Of a stretch of DNA of 64,000 nt, positions 39,701 through 48,441 are shown in pieces (position 1 is the stretch's first letter; the number at the start of each line of letters is the position of its first letter). The notes beneath the pieces were generated by a model. That model was not told where the DNA came from. It saw only the letters and a program-made list of their open reading frames with translations, and ran no database searches. A program made the translations under genes and the position numbers. The DNA is from Dictyobacter formicarum (GTDB lineage: Bacteria; Chloroflexota; Ktedonobacteria; Ktedonobacterales; Ktedonobacteraceae): positions 310,001 through 374,000 of the forward strand of contig NZ_BNJJ01000001.1 of assembly GCF_016587435.1 (NCBI RefSeq), read 5' to 3'.

Positions 39701-41985
39701 ATGAACCAGAGCTAAATAATCTAGCTCGGAAGTATGTCCTGGACTACTCACCCGAGTTTACCGACGGCCTGGGTCATCGCATGATGGTCACCACTGCCTG
39801 GCACGAAGAGATCCAATCGCTGCTGAGCCAGGCGATGAATGATCTCGGGTTCACTCATGTCGATCAGAGTGTCAGCCATCTGCTCCATCATTTAAAGACC
39901 ATCTCGGGTCGGCTGGCGCTGCAGGCACTTGAGTCATCTACCACGGCAGCGGCAGCGGTGGGGCTGGGAGTTGTCACAGCCTGGCTACAACAAAAAGGCC
40001 GCTTGAAGCAAGCCGTCCTTATACCAGTTGATACTTATCCACGCCTTTTTTCACTGGATAGCTCAGGCAAATCCATTGCAGGCGAACGGCGCTGTGACCT
40101 CGTTTTGATCTCGCTGAAGCGAAACATTGTCGACGCTACCTTCATAGAGGTCAAATGGAGGCGAGGACGCGTCCCATTCGAAGATCTCTCGCGCGATATG
40201 GTGTTACAGATGAAAAGCTCGGCCACCATCATGCGCAATCGCTTTTTCAATGATGGTCGTGTGGATGGTGCGCTACAGCGCTCGTACCTCGCCAATGTGC
40301 TGCGCTTCTACTTTGAACGCTCACGCCGCTACCAGTTGTTCGACCCAGAGGCCGAGCACTCCTTTCTGGAACACGTCTCTCGACTTGAGAAAACAGGACT
40401 CGACTTCCGCCCCAGTTATGAAGGCTACATTGTCAGCCTCGAAGGCGAGGAACGCAAACCGTTCCCCATGGATGAGGCACGCATTACCGTGTTGACGGCC
40501 AAAGATTTTGAGCAATCAACCGAATTCTCATCTCAAATCTACACTCCAGTTGACTATACCGACGAAGTAGTCGAAGACCTGGTAGTGCAAGCTGAGGATG
40601 AGAATGACGAAGATCATGACGCACCTCCACCGCGACCAGTTAGCACAAGTGAGCAAGATCATCAATCAGTTGTCGTTCAAGAAAACGAGCCTTCCGATCC
40701 AACTAATACTGGCATCGCAGCCAATCAGCCAGACAATGAGCAGTTAGAGGCCGAAAACGACACTGACTTCTCAGCAGAAGAGCATACAAACGATAAAACT
40801 CAAAAGTTAAGCGCCATCGATATGTCATCGATGCATGCACCTAGGCAATCGCCCATTCCAGAACCGGTGCAGACACAGCCAGAGGCAAAATCAGAGCCAG
40901 CACCGGAGAGCATCAATAATCAAGCACCCGTGCAGGTTTCTCTGGGAGAGGCCGTTGGCGCGAACCTTGACGTTGACTGGCAACCAGCCGTAAGCGGAAG
41001 TCCACACCTGTTCGTCCTGGGCATTCCAGGTCAGGGAAAATCGTGGACGGTCACGCGATTGTTGACCGAGTTGGGTAGACAACAGGTGCCCGCATTGGTG
41101 CTGGACTTCCATGGGCAGTTTGCCGATCCCAGCGAACCATTTGTACAGGCCATCAATCCAACCGTGCTTGACGCTGCCCGTGGTCTTCCCTTCTCTCCAT
41201 TTGAATGCTCGCTGGAGGGTGGAAGCAACGGCTGGCAAGCCAACAGCTATGCCGTCGCGGAAATCTTCGGGCATGTGGTGGATCTGGGCAATATGCAGCG
41301 CGACGTTGTCTTTTCAGCCATTCGCGATGCGTATAAAGATCATGGCTTCAGCGATGATCCTGATCAGATCATCAAGGGGCTCACATACCCGACGCTGGCG
41401 GAGGTGCTTCAAAACATTGAAACCCTGGCCCAGGCGCGCAGGGTCTCCAATGTCGCCGCACGCTGCCGTCCACTGCTTGAAATGAACCTGTTCCGCCCTC
41501 AGGAACAGGCTCCAGATCTGCTCACACTGGTCCGTTCTGGCCTGGTCGTAGACCTCCACAACTTATATGTGGAGACCCTGCAACAGGCCGCCGGAGCGTT
41601 TGTGCTCAGAAAGATCTATAAAGATATGTTCAGTTGGGGATACGCCAAGCGGCTCCGCCTGGCCATCGTCCTTGACGAGGCGCACCGCCTGGCTAAAGAT
41701 GTCACCTTGCCCAAGATCATGCGCGAAGGTCGCAAGTTCGGAATCGCCGTCATCGTCGCCAGCCAAGGCATGGCCGACTTCCATCCCGACGTCCTTGGCA
41801 CCGCCGGCACCAAAGTTATATTCCGCATGAACTTCCCGGACTCCAAAAAGGTCGCCGGCTTCATCCGTGGCCTCCCTGGTCAAGATCTACCAGCCCGCAT
41901 CGAACAGCTCGGAGTCGGTACCGCCTACGTCCAGACACCAGAGATGAGCGTCGGCTCAGTCGTCAAAATGCACCCACTGAAGTAA
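36724..41985 (+). CDS. giant HerA/FtsK-type ATPase with internal PD-(D/E)xK-like motif
   Basis: This is a 1753-aa protein. Residues 1 to about 1080 are not recognised. Around 1124-1143 a PD-(D/E)xK-type pattern appears: CDLVLISLK, then TFIEVKWRRGR, with D1124, E1141 and K1143. An acidic, low-complexity linker spans about 1275-1400. The C-terminal HerA-like motor has Walker A GIPGQGKS (1433-1440), Walker B VLDEAH (D1651, E1652) and the typical ending region RKFGIAVIVASQG. Such motors translocate DNA in conflict systems. It is the last gene of the kinase operon. It may be the nuclease-translocase effector, regulated by the kinase (inferred). No upstream ribosome site is strong. Confidence 0.83.
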   Translation: MISSNINTKNTKRVSLLAEDILSHFKGTQLGHCARVNYLSNAEANALCQYINTASRKNISAYVLTKQNTQLASSSTYITVDKAIELRNRKEETLCLFVPADLIDAAYSSLGNSFAIINGQELHTHALKRVMSQLPVKAARFVRATFSQLRGSLNVSDNQKLDFAMAVLKRAEELELQQAGLELWRVGLISDATVGELVNAAIPSELDIKLEQNRRSTLALARPTKIDATTRDRIQNLKVDGQTALKLNLFFKGRSLNDVQSWSRALAEKQELTFDTWVFPASEKSDIREIKIKPFVNAKGEVEKACKLIQPDGARGSLIAKCAPKEKLAVSWISDPVQPENLGGWRVAIVPADSDFEVDNSIDLPERDLPASRRTITINMDIAFEEPPDFAVCVRVMPINKDGTVIVNEDGDEIYKDSGEFYLSKDITKPETGPAVRDSKFVVPNLAYGRLSYCAEVKDKDLTEAEPQWSNKDLAYFNLRLNERHMLQVGISQPLLDLERRSLAEPRKHASFVLDINDIHTISADDIVSKTLSTSENEIWSAFWKTRDNFFTRLRKTSHRDVVEVAEWTTELVNAGLRYAQAYKELLEDLLEREESRQELLEALSIDSVLVRIAGRQDNIEEAVVTLPIHPLRVAWMVSYTQLLQTWETKVLAITTQRERKYNLDLQALSLLTPINVPPFAYHVDTATTFTFFQNLRFFHGVSLPAGVPDPHRRYGDVGLIFGMAVDQSEFGNTHPEQLAEHLRGFLDLHDYTNTLVTTLVNPDRGDFFAEALKQLLPTHKLNEDDETQHHQVRTFQITAYTDSRHKSTLQAIEQVRQLQIDQQQYRQKTDHFLPGITTTSRKMEQLGKSIPEAHIAVVTDITRPAMRTFQASDQNTATTTSFSLYGLVVRFVSRFSVAQDALRWQHRVVTEGVRKPETHPAGIRYSELLIELQTAMLDAGGCVLSNTISTHPALEVTLGSEQRQLLERLHESTNWVVTLDRFFTLDYYDSPNEPELNNLARKYVLDYSPEFTDGLGHRMMVTTAWHEEIQSLLSQAMNDLGFTHVDQSVSHLLHHLKTISGRLALQALESSTTAAAAVGLGVVTAWLQQKGRLKQAVLIPVDTYPRLFSLDSSGKSIAGERRCDLVLISLKRNIVDATFIEVKWRRGRVPFEDLSRDMVLQMKSSATIMRNRFFNDGRVDGALQRSYLANVLRFYFERSRRYQLFDPEAEHSFLEHVSRLEKTGLDFRPSYEGYIVSLEGEERKPFPMDEARITVLTAKDFEQSTEFSSQIYTPVDYTDEVVEDLVVQAEDENDEDHDAPPPRPVSTSEQDHQSVVVQENEPSDPTNTGIAANQPDNEQLEAENDTDFSAEEHTNDKTQKLSAIDMSSMHAPRQSPIPEPVQTQPEAKSEPAPESINNQAPVQVSLGEAVGANLDVDWQPAVSGSPHLFVLGIPGQGKSWTVTRLLTELGRQQVPALVLDFHGQFADPSEPFVQAINPTVLDAARGLPFSPFECSLEGGSNGWQANSYAVAEIFGHVVDLGNMQRDVVFSAIRDAYKDHGFSDDPDQIIKGLTYPTLAEVLQNIETLAQARRVSNVAARCRPLLEMNLFRPQEQAPDLLTLVRSGLVVDLHNLYVETLQQAAGAFVLRKIYKDMFSWGYAKRLRLAIVLDEAHRLAKDVTLPKIMREGRKFGIAVIVASQGMADFHPDVLGTAGTKVIFRMNFPDSKKVAGFIRGLPGQDLPARIEQLGVGTAYVQTPEMSVGSVVKMHPLK

Positions 41986-42003
41986 TGTATTGCCAACATA
42001 GAG

Positions 42004-42042
42004 TTGATCTGAATCTCTTTGTTAAGTAGAGGTTCAGATCAA
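42004..42042 (+). terminator. hairpin after the HerA operon
   Basis: TTGATCTGAATCTCT and AGAGGTTCAGATCAA form a 15-bp stem with one G-T pair and a 9-nt loop, 18 bp after the stop. There is no U-tract, so termination strength is uncertain. Confidence 0.55.
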
Positions 42043-42451
42043 TTAAAAAGGTGTGGTGCCATGAGTAACATTAGTACTAAAAATGGAAAAAACTTGCGCA
42101 GCCATGATTATTTGGAAATCCAATAAATATTGGCCTAAAATTTTGCTTTACTATAGTGATTTATGGAATTTTTCATGGTATACTAATAGAGCACAACTCT
42201 ACAAGTTTTATACATTAATATATCAACCATCGTGCTTCAAGAACAACCTCTTCTCTAGATTATGCTACATAAACAAACTATCTAAATGGCTTTTAACAAT
42301 CAAATAGAGGATTATTAATATCTTCTCTACTTGGTACACCTACATTAAATTATTCGGTACTGCTTGTTACGCTAAGTGTAAAAAAATATTTGTATTTTAA
42401 CATTTACTGTCTTGTATTAAGATGAATGAATCAATCAGAAAGGGCAAAAAA
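42043..42451. other. AT-rich intergenic stretch with a 21-codon frame
   Basis: A short frame at 42061-42126 has a good AAAGGTG site and encodes 21 aa (MSNISTKNGKNLRS and onwards). Its start resembles the start of the giant ATPase (a run of Ser/Asn/Thr-Lys), so it may be a duplication scar. The rest is strongly AT-rich, with no clear gene. It marks the change in composition toward the next gene. Confidence 0.35.
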
Positions 42452-44794
42452 ATGAATCTGCATAAGATAAAGCAGATGGTGGTTGATGGAGATATGTCTA
42501 AGGTGGCACTACGTTATCTTATCGAATGTCGAGGAGAGTGTGAGTATTTAGATTATAAAGAAGAATTGCATTTACAAAATGATCATAACAAGGCGGATTT
42601 TGCTAGAGACGTTTTAGCAATGAAAAATGTGGGTGGCGGATACCTTGTAGTAGGAGTGCGAGATAAGACTTGGGATCCTGTAGGATTAAAGAACCCTTTC
42701 ACTCATGATTCAAAACAATTACGTGATGTTGTACGAAAAGCCTCTGGTCTAGACCTAGCTATTGATGTTGTTACGCATAATATTTTTATAAATGATATAT
42801 ATAAAGATTTTGCACTTATACATATTAGAGGCTCATCAAAAACCAGTAAACTACGTAATAATCCATCTATATGCAAAGGAGGTTTTAGACAGAATGAACA
42901 CTGGGGCATAAAAGATGGTGAAATATATTTTAGAAGAAATGATGAAACAGTAAGGATTAGTTCCAGCGAATTACAAAATCTTATTCTAGAATTAATAGAA
43001 CAGGAAGATAAATCTGAAATTGAGCAGCAAAAAAGTGAACCATCTCCATTTATGATAGAAGATGGACTATATCGTATTCTTCCAACAGAATATGAGAATT
43101 TCGTCGAAAGAGCAGATTTACAAGAAAATTTAAAAAGTCTTATTGAGGGTGATGCTAGAATTTGGATAATTAATGTATATGGTCCAGGGGGTGTGGGGAA
43201 ATCCACTCTAGTTAGTTGGTTGGCCAATCATTATTACAATACAAGATTTGATGATAAAGTTTTTGATGGCATACTACATTTATCAGCTAAAGATACTCAA
43301 TTGACTGATCGGGGCATAAAACAACTACGACCAACTTTATATTCTCTTGACAATCTAATAGACAATCTTCTATTTTTATTTGATTGTGCCGACCTTGTAA
43401 ATGAACCATTAGATAGTCGAAAAGATCTCGTCCAAGCATTTCTTAGTGAATACAAACTTTTGCTTATATTAGACAATATGGAAACAGTAAAAGATGGAAG
43501 AATTATGCAATTCGTTAGTAGCTTACCCCCATCAAACAAATCCAAAGTACTTTTAACAAGCCGTCTACGTACTAGTGGATGGGAAAAACCACTACAAGTT
43601 AGCGAATTAAGCTCTGCGGAAGTAAAGAAGTTTTTAAGAATCAAAATCAAAGAAAAAAAGCTTTCTTTGCCCGAAAATGAAGATACGATAAACAAAATCT
43701 TTAAATTTTCTGGAGGTTTGCCATTGGCGATTGAATGGATGGTTGGACAGTTTGCATTAACGGGAAATCTTAACGATGTTTTAAATCAGGTTCCTAGTCA
43801 AGATTCACCGTTACTAGATTTCAGTTTTAATAGTTCTTGGAAAGTATTAAGTAAACTAGCCCAAAAAGCTCTAGCTGTGCTTTCGATCTTTGACGATGCT
43901 CCCACTATGCATTTGTGGTCTATTGCGCTCGAACTTCCTCTCGAAAAAGTTGAGGAAGCAGCAGCACAATTAATAGAAGCTACATTTATATCGGAGAAAA
44001 CAGATAAGAAAACAAATGAAAAAACTTATCACGCTCTGCCTATAACTAAAGTATTTGCAAGTAATAAATTGAAGGAAATGCCAGAAGCAGAGTTGACTGC
44101 AACGATAGCATATAAACGTTATCTTCAACAAATGGAATTAGTTGCAGCTGAGATGCAACCATTCAGTCACTTATTTGAGAATTTTGGAGTTACACGTGAT
44201 ACAGAAAAACAAGCAATAATTTTAGCACGTAGAGCCACATCACGAGCAGCAGAGTTTGATGATAACGGCGCGGAACACCTATTTAAAGACGCCTTAGATA
44301 CTGATCCTCGTTCCACATACGTTCTAGTTCAATATGGCTTGTTTAAGAAAAGTCTTGGGCAGATAGGAGAGGCGATCAAATTATTTGAGAAAGCAGTTTC
44401 ATATGTTAATAAAAGTAGTGGATTTTATGTATATTACAATTTTAGCCAAGTGTATGATAAAGTCAAAGATTATCGACTTGTAGAATTCTATCTTGAAAAA
44501 GCCTTAGAATATCATAATGATTATCTAATAGCCAGGCACCAACTTGGAGTAGTAAAGAGTAGGCTAGGTAAATATGATGAATCAATCAAAATATTTGACG
44601 ACCTCATTAAAATTGAACTTACAAGAATCCCAGGACCTACAGATACATTAGCATACGCATACAAATCAAAAGTTATGACTTTATTAATTTGTAAAAAACA
44701 TGAAGAGGCAGAATTTATCAGAAAAGAGGCTATTAATAGAATGAAAGAATGGCCGCGTTTTGAGCAAAAAATAATAGAGATACAAAACCTGTAA
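42452..44794 (+). CDS. Schlafen/AlbA_2 - STAND NTPase - TPR protein
   Basis: This 780-aa protein has an N-terminal AlbA_2/Schlafen-like domain (ECEYLDYKEELHL, then NVGGGYLVVGVRDK, residues about 20-75). An NB-ARC-like STAND ATPase follows. Walker A is GPGGVGKS (244-251), Walker B is KLLLILDNMETVKDG, then come VLLTSR and GGLPLAIEWM. TPR repeats occupy about 620-760. The design matches bacterial NLR-type immune receptors: the TPRs sense, the NTPase oligomerises and the N-terminal domain acts. ATG 42452 is chosen over 42422 because AGAAAGGG lies 7 nt upstream. Codon use is far more AT-rich than the neighbours, which suggests recent transfer. Confidence 0.85.
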   Translation: MNLHKIKQMVVDGDMSKVALRYLIECRGECEYLDYKEELHLQNDHNKADFARDVLAMKNVGGGYLVVGVRDKTWDPVGLKNPFTHDSKQLRDVVRKASGLDLAIDVVTHNIFINDIYKDFALIHIRGSSKTSKLRNNPSICKGGFRQNEHWGIKDGEIYFRRNDETVRISSSELQNLILELIEQEDKSEIEQQKSEPSPFMIEDGLYRILPTEYENFVERADLQENLKSLIEGDARIWIINVYGPGGVGKSTLVSWLANHYYNTRFDDKVFDGILHLSAKDTQLTDRGIKQLRPTLYSLDNLIDNLLFLFDCADLVNEPLDSRKDLVQAFLSEYKLLLILDNMETVKDGRIMQFVSSLPPSNKSKVLLTSRLRTSGWEKPLQVSELSSAEVKKFLRIKIKEKKLSLPENEDTINKIFKFSGGLPLAIEWMVGQFALTGNLNDVLNQVPSQDSPLLDFSFNSSWKVLSKLAQKALAVLSIFDDAPTMHLWSIALELPLEKVEEAAAQLIEATFISEKTDKKTNEKTYHALPITKVFASNKLKEMPEAELTATIAYKRYLQQMELVAAEMQPFSHLFENFGVTRDTEKQAIILARRATSRAAEFDDNGAEHLFKDALDTDPRSTYVLVQYGLFKKSLGQIGEAIKLFEKAVSYVNKSSGFYVYYNFSQVYDKVKDYRLVEFYLEKALEYHNDYLIARHQLGVVKSRLGKYDESIKIFDDLIKIELTRIPGPTDTLAYAYKSKVMTLLICKKHEEAEFIRKEAINRMKEWPRFEQKIIEIQNL

Positions 44795-44884
44795 ACCATT
44801 TTTTAGATAAAAGTAAATTTCTGAAGGCTACCAAAAAGAACATTTGGCACACAAAGAATATAGTATGGTGGCTGAAACAGTTAC

Positions 44885-44934
44885 AAGGCAATAAAAATGC
44901 AAATTGAGATCTCAATTTGCATTTTTATTGCCTT
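44885..44934. terminator. perfect 50-bp palindrome, bidirectional terminator
   Basis: The two 25-base arms are exactly complementary around GAGATCTC, with no spacer. Both ends carry AAGG/CCTT next to A/T-rich arms. It sits between the convergent STAND and DUF499 genes, as expected for a shared terminator. Confidence 0.7.
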
Positions 44935-44946
44935 TCTTACTCTAAG

Positions 44947-47900
44947 CTATTGTTCGTAGAATTCACAGTTGTCGAAGTGGAGGGTGCCGCCGTTTTCTTT
45001 GATGGTGCTCACTGTTTTTTCAGGAACGCCATCGGGAATTTCGGCGGAGATGTCGATGGTAACGGTGACTTTTGAGCCGTTGAGGGCAGTCAGGTGACGG
45101 ACAATTTCGTCCATGATGCGACTAGCCTCTGAACCCATCATGCGCTCATTAATCCGTACGGAACCGTCAAAGCGTCGCAGTTTTTTTTCTGCTGGTCGCC
45201 CAGGATTGTATGCCGCACCAGGATCTCTAATGATGGTTGTTCCGGTGCCTCCATGTCCATTTCCTCCACCAGTATATCCGCCACCGCGATATCCGCCACC
45301 AGTTGTTCCAGTACTTCCTGTACCGACATTGGTATTTTCAGCCTCGCGACGGCGCTTTTCTTCTTCGTCATGCTGCCACTGGGCATAGGCGGCTTCTGAT
45401 TTGACTACGAGTGTCTGGCTATTGACGATCACGGTCAGGGACCCACCCATCGTTAGACTCAGATAGCGCTGCTTTTCCGGATCCCAGTTCATGGCGTAGG
45501 CGAAGGTCTCTTTTTGCCAGTTAGGAGACTGGGCGCCCTGCTGGATGGCGTCGATGAGTACGTCGCGGCTCTTTAAGCGTGGAAGATAGATGTAACGAGC
45601 AAAGATTTCGGTGAGCTCTTTGACGGTGACAAAGTCTCCACGCCAGAGCGGGATACGGTCGAGCTCTTGTCGCAGACGGATGCCAGAGAATTCGGTGATG
45701 AGTAACTCTTCGTCACGCAGCCATTTGCTGATGCGACTGGCCAGCATGCCAAGTCCTCGTTGCGCCTGTAGCCGATGGTCATTGATCACATCAGGCTTGC
45801 GCGGATTCAGTTGCTCTGGAAACAGGATCATCGAGTAGGTTTCAGGGATTAAGGCATGGATGCGCTCTTCGGCGTCAACACGGCGCGTTGTGGCCTGCTT
45901 GCGCAGAAAGGCATCCAGGTTTAGTACTTCGTGATCGCTTTCAATGGATTCCCAGGCCATAAACAGGCGGGTGGCCCGCTTGAGTTCATCGATGCGGGTG
46001 CGGTCAGCGGTCAGGAAGATGAGGGTATTGCGATTAATACGTGGAGCATTGCCACGCGAATTTAAGATCGTTTTGACCTCTTCCATTGCCGTGGATTTGG
46101 AATCACGTGTGACATGGGTATAGTGTGGTTTGAGAATGACCAGGCGCACACCATTATTTTCGTCCAGAACGTCTGCTCCGCTATCGGGACAGACATGCAC
46201 ACTGGCAAAATCGCCCTTCTGGCGCTGCTCGGCCCGCAAGTAGGTTTTGATGCGCTCGTAGACCAACTCTTCATCATACTGTTCAGCGCGATCCTGGGCC
46301 AACCTCGTTACGCTGGGCTGGGTCCCAAACCAGTAGCGCTGGTCATTCTGATACAGATAGGTGGCCTGGTCGATCAGGCGATGCAGGACATCACCAAAGG
46401 TGGGTACCGTTTCACCGGGCTGCGCACAGCCAAGCTTGATATTGGCCTCTTGAATGCCTTTATTGGTGCTGCCCAATGTAGGAGTGGCGCTGAAGAAAAT
46501 GGTGCGCGCCACTTTGCGGGCAGCAGAGTAGCGGCCAAAGTTAGGGTTGCTGCCATCGATACGGCGTGGTAACGCATTGCTGCCATCAACATCTTTCTCG
46601 ATGATCGGAACCCAGTTATCATCCAGATATTGGGTAAAGATGGATTGGACTGCCGCCGCATGCAGAGGTATGTTGGCTGGCATGATGAGCAAGCTATGAT
46701 CCTGTTGGGTCCACAGCTCATGCACAACGGAGGCCATCAGGCGCAGCACGCCGCGCGTGCGCTGGAACTTTTCGATGCTGGACCAATCGCCGAACAAGCG
46801 GTCAAAGAGTTCGGGATGAATAGGATAACATTCCCTGATGCGCCGCTCGTAATCGGCTTCGCTACACTGCGAGGGGAAATCCTGGCGCTGACTACGATAG
46901 AACTCAGAGAAGGAACGCGCCACAGCATCACGCGAGGAATAATGTTCGGGCGGGATTGGCTCAAAGAGGCGTCGCCGCACGATTTCGAAGCCTTCTTCTG
47001 GATCGGCAGGTCGCCAGGGAGACTCGATACGCCCGAAGATCTGGCGCAGACGAATCGCGGCCTCTTGTCCACCGGTGCCACCCAGTTCGGTATTGGAAGC
47101 AGGAATACTGGCAACAACCAGGGTTTTAGGAGCAGCTTTGGCTGCCTCGGTGAGATTTTGCGCAAAGCTCAGGTTGGCTTCAAACGATCCTGCCGGCAAA
47201 TTGTTTTTCTCGTAGAGCTGGCGTACAAAGACGACCCATTCATCAATCAAGATCAATACAGGTCCGGCGGCGACAAAGAGTTGGCGTAGCACTTCGGCGC
47301 CGGGACTCACGCCATGTCGGTCATCCTCCTCAACCATGGAATAACCTTGTCTGCCAAGGAGCTGCCAGGCCATCTCACCCCAAATGGTATGCACGACACA
47401 GCCATCTGGTTTCTGTTCAGCTCTCGCTGGGGAGAGGTCGTAACCAACCAATACAGCGCGCCTTGCCGCTGGTGCCGTTTGCAGTCCAAGCTCATGCAGA
47501 ATGGGCTCGATGCCAGCCAGCTCAGTAGCTGGAATGCCAGAGAACAGGTGATAAAGCGCTAAGAGGGAGTGCGTTTTACCACCACCAAAGTTCGTTTGCA
47601 GTTCGACGACAGGATCTCCTCCCTGTCCACTTAAGCGCTTGAGCGAGCCACGGAGCAGCTCCCGCAAACCATTGGTCAGATAGGTGCGTGTGAAGAAGGA
47701 GGCAGGATCGCCATACTCACTGGATGCTACTCTGCGACGTACCTGGGAGAGATCAGCGGCGAACTCAGCCATCTGAAAGTTGCCAGAGGCCACATCAGGA
47801 TGCGGCGTGATCACCTCCCGCCAGGGCAGCAAACCATGCGGGAACTGACTCCCATTCAGGGGGCCAGACTTGCGGCGTGTGATGGTGCGTGCCTGCTCCT

Positions 47901-48330
47901 CAAAGCTGATACGGAAAAGATCCATCCGCTGTCGCTCGGCCTCATTGGCTTGCTCATGGGCAGAAATAGCTTTTAAGAGCAAGCTCACGTTTTCTAAAAT
48001 GCGGCCAGCAGCTTGAGTGGTAAAAGGCTGCTGGTGAGCCCACTGGTTGCGCGCTATGCGTAGCTCACTGATATAATTGCGCTCCGCATGCCCCAACGTC
48101 TTTTTAAAGACTTGATTCCATTGATCCCACATCACCAGGAGCAGCGCCTGGACATCCAGGTTCAGATCCTGACCATCATCGGTGATATGGTGATCGCGCA
48201 ATGCATTGACGGCTTCATATCTCCAGCGCGGGCCATAGGCCGACTCTAGCTCGCGCACCACAAATGGCCTCAAACCACTATTGAGAAGTTCCAGCCCCCG
48301 CCCCACCCGATCACTATTACTGATTGACAT
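44947..48330 (-). CDS. Swt1-type HEPN - DUF499 ATPase
   Basis: This is an 1127-aa ATPase of the DUF499 family. The N-terminus is a HEPN domain with the RxxxxH motif RNQWAH (R94-H99), which may be an RNase site or a dimer module. Walker A is NFGGGKTHS (GGGKT 249-253). Walker B is VLILIDEWVVFV. A Gly/Thr-rich linker (GGGYRGGGYTGGGNGHGG) precedes a C-terminal domain of about 80 residues. The gene comes 111 bp after the DUF1156 methylase. GGAG lies 8 nt before the start. Helicase, methylase and ATPase in one operon match the Hma-type defence layout (recalled from defence-system catalogues). Confidence 0.87.
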   Translation of the reverse strand: MSISNSDRVGRGLELLNSGLRPFVVRELESAYGPRWRYEAVNALRDHHITDDGQDLNLDVQALLLVMWDQWNQVFKKTLGHAERNYISELRIARNQWAHQQPFTTQAAGRILENVSLLLKAISAHEQANEAERQRMDLFRISFEEQARTITRRKSGPLNGSQFPHGLLPWREVITPHPDVASGNFQMAEFAADLSQVRRRVASSEYGDPASFFTRTYLTNGLRELLRGSLKRLSGQGGDPVVELQTNFGGGKTHSLLALYHLFSGIPATELAGIEPILHELGLQTAPAARRAVLVGYDLSPARAEQKPDGCVVHTIWGEMAWQLLGRQGYSMVEEDDRHGVSPGAEVLRQLFVAAGPVLILIDEWVVFVRQLYEKNNLPAGSFEANLSFAQNLTEAAKAAPKTLVVASIPASNTELGGTGGQEAAIRLRQIFGRIESPWRPADPEEGFEIVRRRLFEPIPPEHYSSRDAVARSFSEFYRSQRQDFPSQCSEADYERRIRECYPIHPELFDRLFGDWSSIEKFQRTRGVLRLMASVVHELWTQQDHSLLIMPANIPLHAAAVQSIFTQYLDDNWVPIIEKDVDGSNALPRRIDGSNPNFGRYSAARKVARTIFFSATPTLGSTNKGIQEANIKLGCAQPGETVPTFGDVLHRLIDQATYLYQNDQRYWFGTQPSVTRLAQDRAEQYDEELVYERIKTYLRAEQRQKGDFASVHVCPDSGADVLDENNGVRLVILKPHYTHVTRDSKSTAMEEVKTILNSRGNAPRINRNTLIFLTADRTRIDELKRATRLFMAWESIESDHEVLNLDAFLRKQATTRRVDAEERIHALIPETYSMILFPEQLNPRKPDVINDHRLQAQRGLGMLASRISKWLRDEELLITEFSGIRLRQELDRIPLWRGDFVTVKELTEIFARYIYLPRLKSRDVLIDAIQQGAQSPNWQKETFAYAMNWDPEKQRYLSLTMGGSLTVIVNSQTLVVKSEAAYAQWQHDEEEKRRREAENTNVGTGSTGTTGGGYRGGGYTGGGNGHGGTGTTIIRDPGAAYNPGRPAEKKLRRFDGSVRINERMMGSEASRIMDEIVRHLTALNGSKVTVTIDISAEIPDGVPEKTVSTIKENGGTLHFDNCEFYEQ

Positions 48331-48441
48331 CGATTGTGCTCCAATCCATCGGATACCGTGTATGCATCATTGCCAGAGCGCTCTTCCCTGAGCAAAAGCA
48401 ACCGGTAGAAGAAAGTTATGATAAAGGCTAGACAGAAACAA

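Noticed and set aside
42083..42307. 74-aa AT-rich frame before the STAND gene
   Set aside because: No ribosome site and low-complexity aromatic composition; likely chance in AT-rich DNA.
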